NCBI GenBank assembly: GCA_007128495.1 | Contig: SKXH01000202.1 | Coordinates: 1-5,524 of the forward strand | Direction of reading: 5' to 3' | DNA: 5,524 nucleotides | From: Bacteroidota bacterium | GTDB lineage: Bacteria > Bacteroidota > Ignavibacteria > T3Sed10-11 | Translations under genes and position numbers: made by a program | Notes under the pieces: generated by a model | Told to the model about the DNA's origin: nothing | What the model saw: only the letters and a program-made list of their open reading frames with translations | Database searches by the model: none | Shown: piece by piece, positions 4,055 to 5,524 of the stretch | Layout: each line of letters starts with the position of its first letter | Position numbering within the stretch: position 1 is the first letter of the stretch

Positions 4055-5164
4055 ATGCCTGATAAACGTAGATTTTTAAGAGGCGATCAAATTCGTCCCG
4101 ATCCAATTCCGAAGAATGTAAAAATAGATACGCTTGTTGATACATTCTTTCAGGCATACAATGCAGGTCGTATTCGTGAAGCGGCACATTTATATACAAA
4201 AAAAATGTTGCAGCCCGATGTAACCGTCGGTTTAAGTATAACGGGGGCATTGACGCCTGCTGGACTTGGTGGTTCGTGTATTGTACCGCTTATAAAATCG
4301 GGGTTAGTCGACTGGATAGTAACTACAGGGGCAAATTTATATCACGATACGCATTTTGCAATTGGCCGCACACTCCACCGTGGAACTCCGTTTATTGATG
4401 ATACACAGCTCCATGAGGCCGGAGTGATTCGCATATACGATATTCTGTTCGATTATGATGTGTTATTGAAAACCGACGCGTTTTTCCGGAAAACCTTGAG
4501 CTCGAAGGAGTTTCACCAAAAACGGATGAGCACGGCAGAAATGCATTACCGCCTCGGTAAGTATGTTAAAGAGCGTGAAAAAAAGCTAAAATTAAAATAC
4601 AAAAGCATTCTTTCAACAGCGTATGATGCCGGAGTCCCGATTTATACCTCGTCACCCGGGGATAGCTCGATTGGAATGAATATAGCTGAATTGGCGATAA
4701 ATGAAACAGGACCGGTCATCGATATGAGTGCCGATGTGAATGAAACAGCGGCAATTGTATTAAAAGCCAAACGGTCGAAAGGTAAAAGCGGTGTATTCAT
4801 TCTCGGCGGCGGTTCACCCAAAAATTTTGTGCTGCAAACCGAACCGCAAATTCAGGAAGTTTTGGGCATCGACGAAAAGGGACACGATTATTTTTTGCAA
4901 ATTACCGACGCACGGCCTGATACGGGAGGGCTATCGGGTGCAACACCGGGCGAAGCAGTGAGCTGGGGAAAAGTAGACCCACAGCGACTGCCGGATGCTG
5001 TTGTTGCCTATGTGGATTCGACAATTGCGCTGCCGATATTGACTTCGTATGCGCTACAAAAAGTGGGTAAACGCAGCTTGAAGAAATTGTATCACAAACG
5101 GCAGGAAATGCTTGATTTGTTGGTGAAGGAGTATCGAAAAGTCCAGGCAAAGAAAAAGAAGTAA
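4055..5164 (+). CDS. Deoxyhypusine synthase family protein (bacterial DHS-like)
   Basis: This 369-residue protein is the length of a full DHS-fold enzyme, an NAD-dependent transferase of the aminobutyl group of spermidine. Conserved segments are LSITGALTPAGLGG (60-73), the NAD-binding-type TTGANLYHD (90-98), TSSPGDSSIGMNI (198-210), a glycine turn ILGGGSPKN (249-257), GGLSGATPGEAVSWGK (291-306) and YVDSTIALPIL (319-329). Lys306 in SWGK corresponds to the lysine that forms the enzyme-aminobutyl imine in eukaryotic DHS (human Lys329). The His-His pair of the human KHHIANAN segment is Asn257-Phe258 here, by my recalled alignment. Bacteria have no eIF5A, so hypusine formation is unlikely. Related bacterial proteins are linked to homospermidine or other polyamine transfer, which is a plausible but unproven role. 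AGGA (4047-4050) lies 4 nt before the ATG. The lysine-rich tail (KVQAKKKK) is unusual. Cytoplasmic. Confidence 0.9.
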   Translation: MPDKRRFLRGDQIRPDPIPKNVKIDTLVDTFFQAYNAGRIREAAHLYTKKMLQPDVTVGLSITGALTPAGLGGSCIVPLIKSGLVDWIVTTGANLYHDTHFAIGRTLHRGTPFIDDTQLHEAGVIRIYDILFDYDVLLKTDAFFRKTLSSKEFHQKRMSTAEMHYRLGKYVKEREKKLKLKYKSILSTAYDAGVPIYTSSPGDSSIGMNIAELAINETGPVIDMSADVNETAAIVLKAKRSKGKSGVFILGGGSPKNFVLQTEPQIQEVLGIDEKGHDYFLQITDARPDTGGLSGATPGEAVSWGKVDPQRLPDAVVAYVDSTIALPILTSYALQKVGKRSLKKLYHKRQEMLDLLVKEYRKVQAKKKK

Positions 5165-5230
5165 TTAGTTGTTCAATTAACCGGATTGGAGGCATAAGCC
5201 CCGCAATCTCTCATATCTACCAACAATAAA

Positions 5231-5237
5231 AGGAGGT
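5231..5237 (+). promoter_or_regulatory. Near-perfect Shine-Dalgarno of the histone-like gene
   Basis: AGGAGGT is complementary to the 3' end of 16S rRNA and lies 6 nt before the ATG at 5244. It is the strongest plus-strand ribosome binding site in the window, which suggests high translation of this small protein and fixes the start. No clear promoter was found in the 79-bp gap before it. Confidence 0.85.
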
Positions 5238-5243
5238 CATCTT

Positions 5244-5456
5244 ATGAACAGATTTCAGGAATTGCAGGAATTGGTTGCCAGTTTCGAAAAGGATTTTGAG
5301 AAGTTTTATGAAAAAGGCAACAAATCCGCCGGTACCCGCGTTCGGAAACATATGAACGAACTGAAACGCAAGGCCCAGGAGATCCGTAAAGAGGTACAGG
5401 AAATCAAGGCAGCCCAACAGTCAGAAAAAGAACAATCAACACCGGGCGGATTCTAA
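5244..5456 (+). CDS. Hc1-type histone H1-like small protein (tail-less)
   Basis: This is a 70-residue charged helical protein. The central segment FYEKGNKSAGTRVRKHMNEL (21-40) aligns with the N-terminal domain of chlamydial histone H1-like Hc1, as I recall it (EKGNKAAAQRVR...). The pattern FEKFYEKGNKxAGTRVRKxM is typical of short Hc1-family proteins in Bacteroidota and Chlorobiota. The family is described as nucleoid-associated. Chlamydial Hc1 has a long Lys/Ala-rich DNA-binding tail, which is absent here, since the protein ends in a short acidic/polar tail (SEKEQSTPGGF). DNA binding is therefore inferred only from the core helices. An excellent Shine-Dalgarno and an intrinsic terminator 25 nt after the stop point to an abundant, compact transcript. 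It may be co-transcribed with the DHS-like gene 79 bp upstream, since no terminator separates them. Confidence 0.85.
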   Translation: MNRFQELQELVASFEKDFEKFYEKGNKSAGTRVRKHMNELKRKAQEIRKEVQEIKAAQQSEKEQSTPGGF

Positions 5457-5480
5457 GAAGGTTTGCTATTTATAACCAAT

Positions 5481-5511
5481 AAAGGGAAGGCAAGTTGTCT
5501 TCCCTTTTTTT
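5481..5511 (+). terminator. Intrinsic terminator after the histone-like gene
   Basis: AAAGGGAAGGC (5481-5491) pairs with GTCTTCCCTTT (5497-5507) around the loop AAGTT, an 11-bp stem with one G-U pair. It is followed by an uninterrupted T run (5505-5511). It lies 25 nt after the stop codon and most likely ends transcription of the histone-like gene, possibly together with the DHS-like gene. Confidence 0.9.
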
Positions 5512-5524
5512 ATCTTTGTCTATG

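Noticed and set aside
4902..5195. Open frame of 97 codons on the minus strand
   Set aside because: It overlaps the conserved SWGK end of the DHS-like gene and has no initiation signal or domain.

Overview
The window looks like chromosomal DNA from a bacterium of moderate to low GC content, most likely in or near the FCB group (Fibrobacterota, Chlorobiota, Bacteroidota or relatives such as Calditrichota). This placement is an inference. It rests on a short Hc1 histone-H1-like protein, a bacterial deoxyhypusine-synthase-like protein, strong AGGAGG-type ribosome binding sites and sigma70-like promoters with a recurring TATATT -10 box. No rRNA, tRNA, CRISPR array, transposase or phage gene is visible.

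Layout. The left edge (1-119, minus strand) holds the first 39 codons of a secreted or membrane-anchored protein, divergent from everything else. After a 265-bp divergent intergenic region, all other genes are on the plus strand. First come three poorly characterised proteins: a membrane-anchored DUF6544-like protein (385-1206), a single-span membrane protein with a coiled coil and an unassigned C-terminal domain (1279-1809), and a small soluble charged protein (1914-2237). The start region of the small protein is built from 27-bp in-frame repeats, each carrying an ATG. Next is a probable two-gene operon, a FabG-like short-chain dehydrogenase (2327-3088) overlapping by 8 nt a SRPBCC/START-like ligand-binding protein (3081-3548).

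A 506-bp non-coding gap (3549-4054) follows. Its left and middle part holds a 205-bp element bounded by GCCACGGATT inverted repeats and packed with hairpins. Its right part is AT-rich and carries a pair of TTATTCGyATAA sites and a likely promoter. That promoter probably serves a deoxyhypusine synthase family protein (4055-5164), followed 79 bp later by a 70-residue Hc1-type histone-like protein (5244-5456) and a clear intrinsic terminator (5481-5511).

How the genes work together. The SDR/SRPBCC pair is translationally coupled and probably acts on one hydrophobic substrate, but the substrate cannot be read from sequence. The DHS homologue keeps the SWGK catalytic lysine but appears to lack the His-His pair of eukaryotic DHS. 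Bacteria have no eIF5A, so a polyamine role is more likely than hypusination. The clearest candidates for something undescribed are the 205-bp structured inverted-repeat element, the repeat-built multiple start region at 1911-1991, and the tandem quasi-palindromes upstream of the DHS gene.
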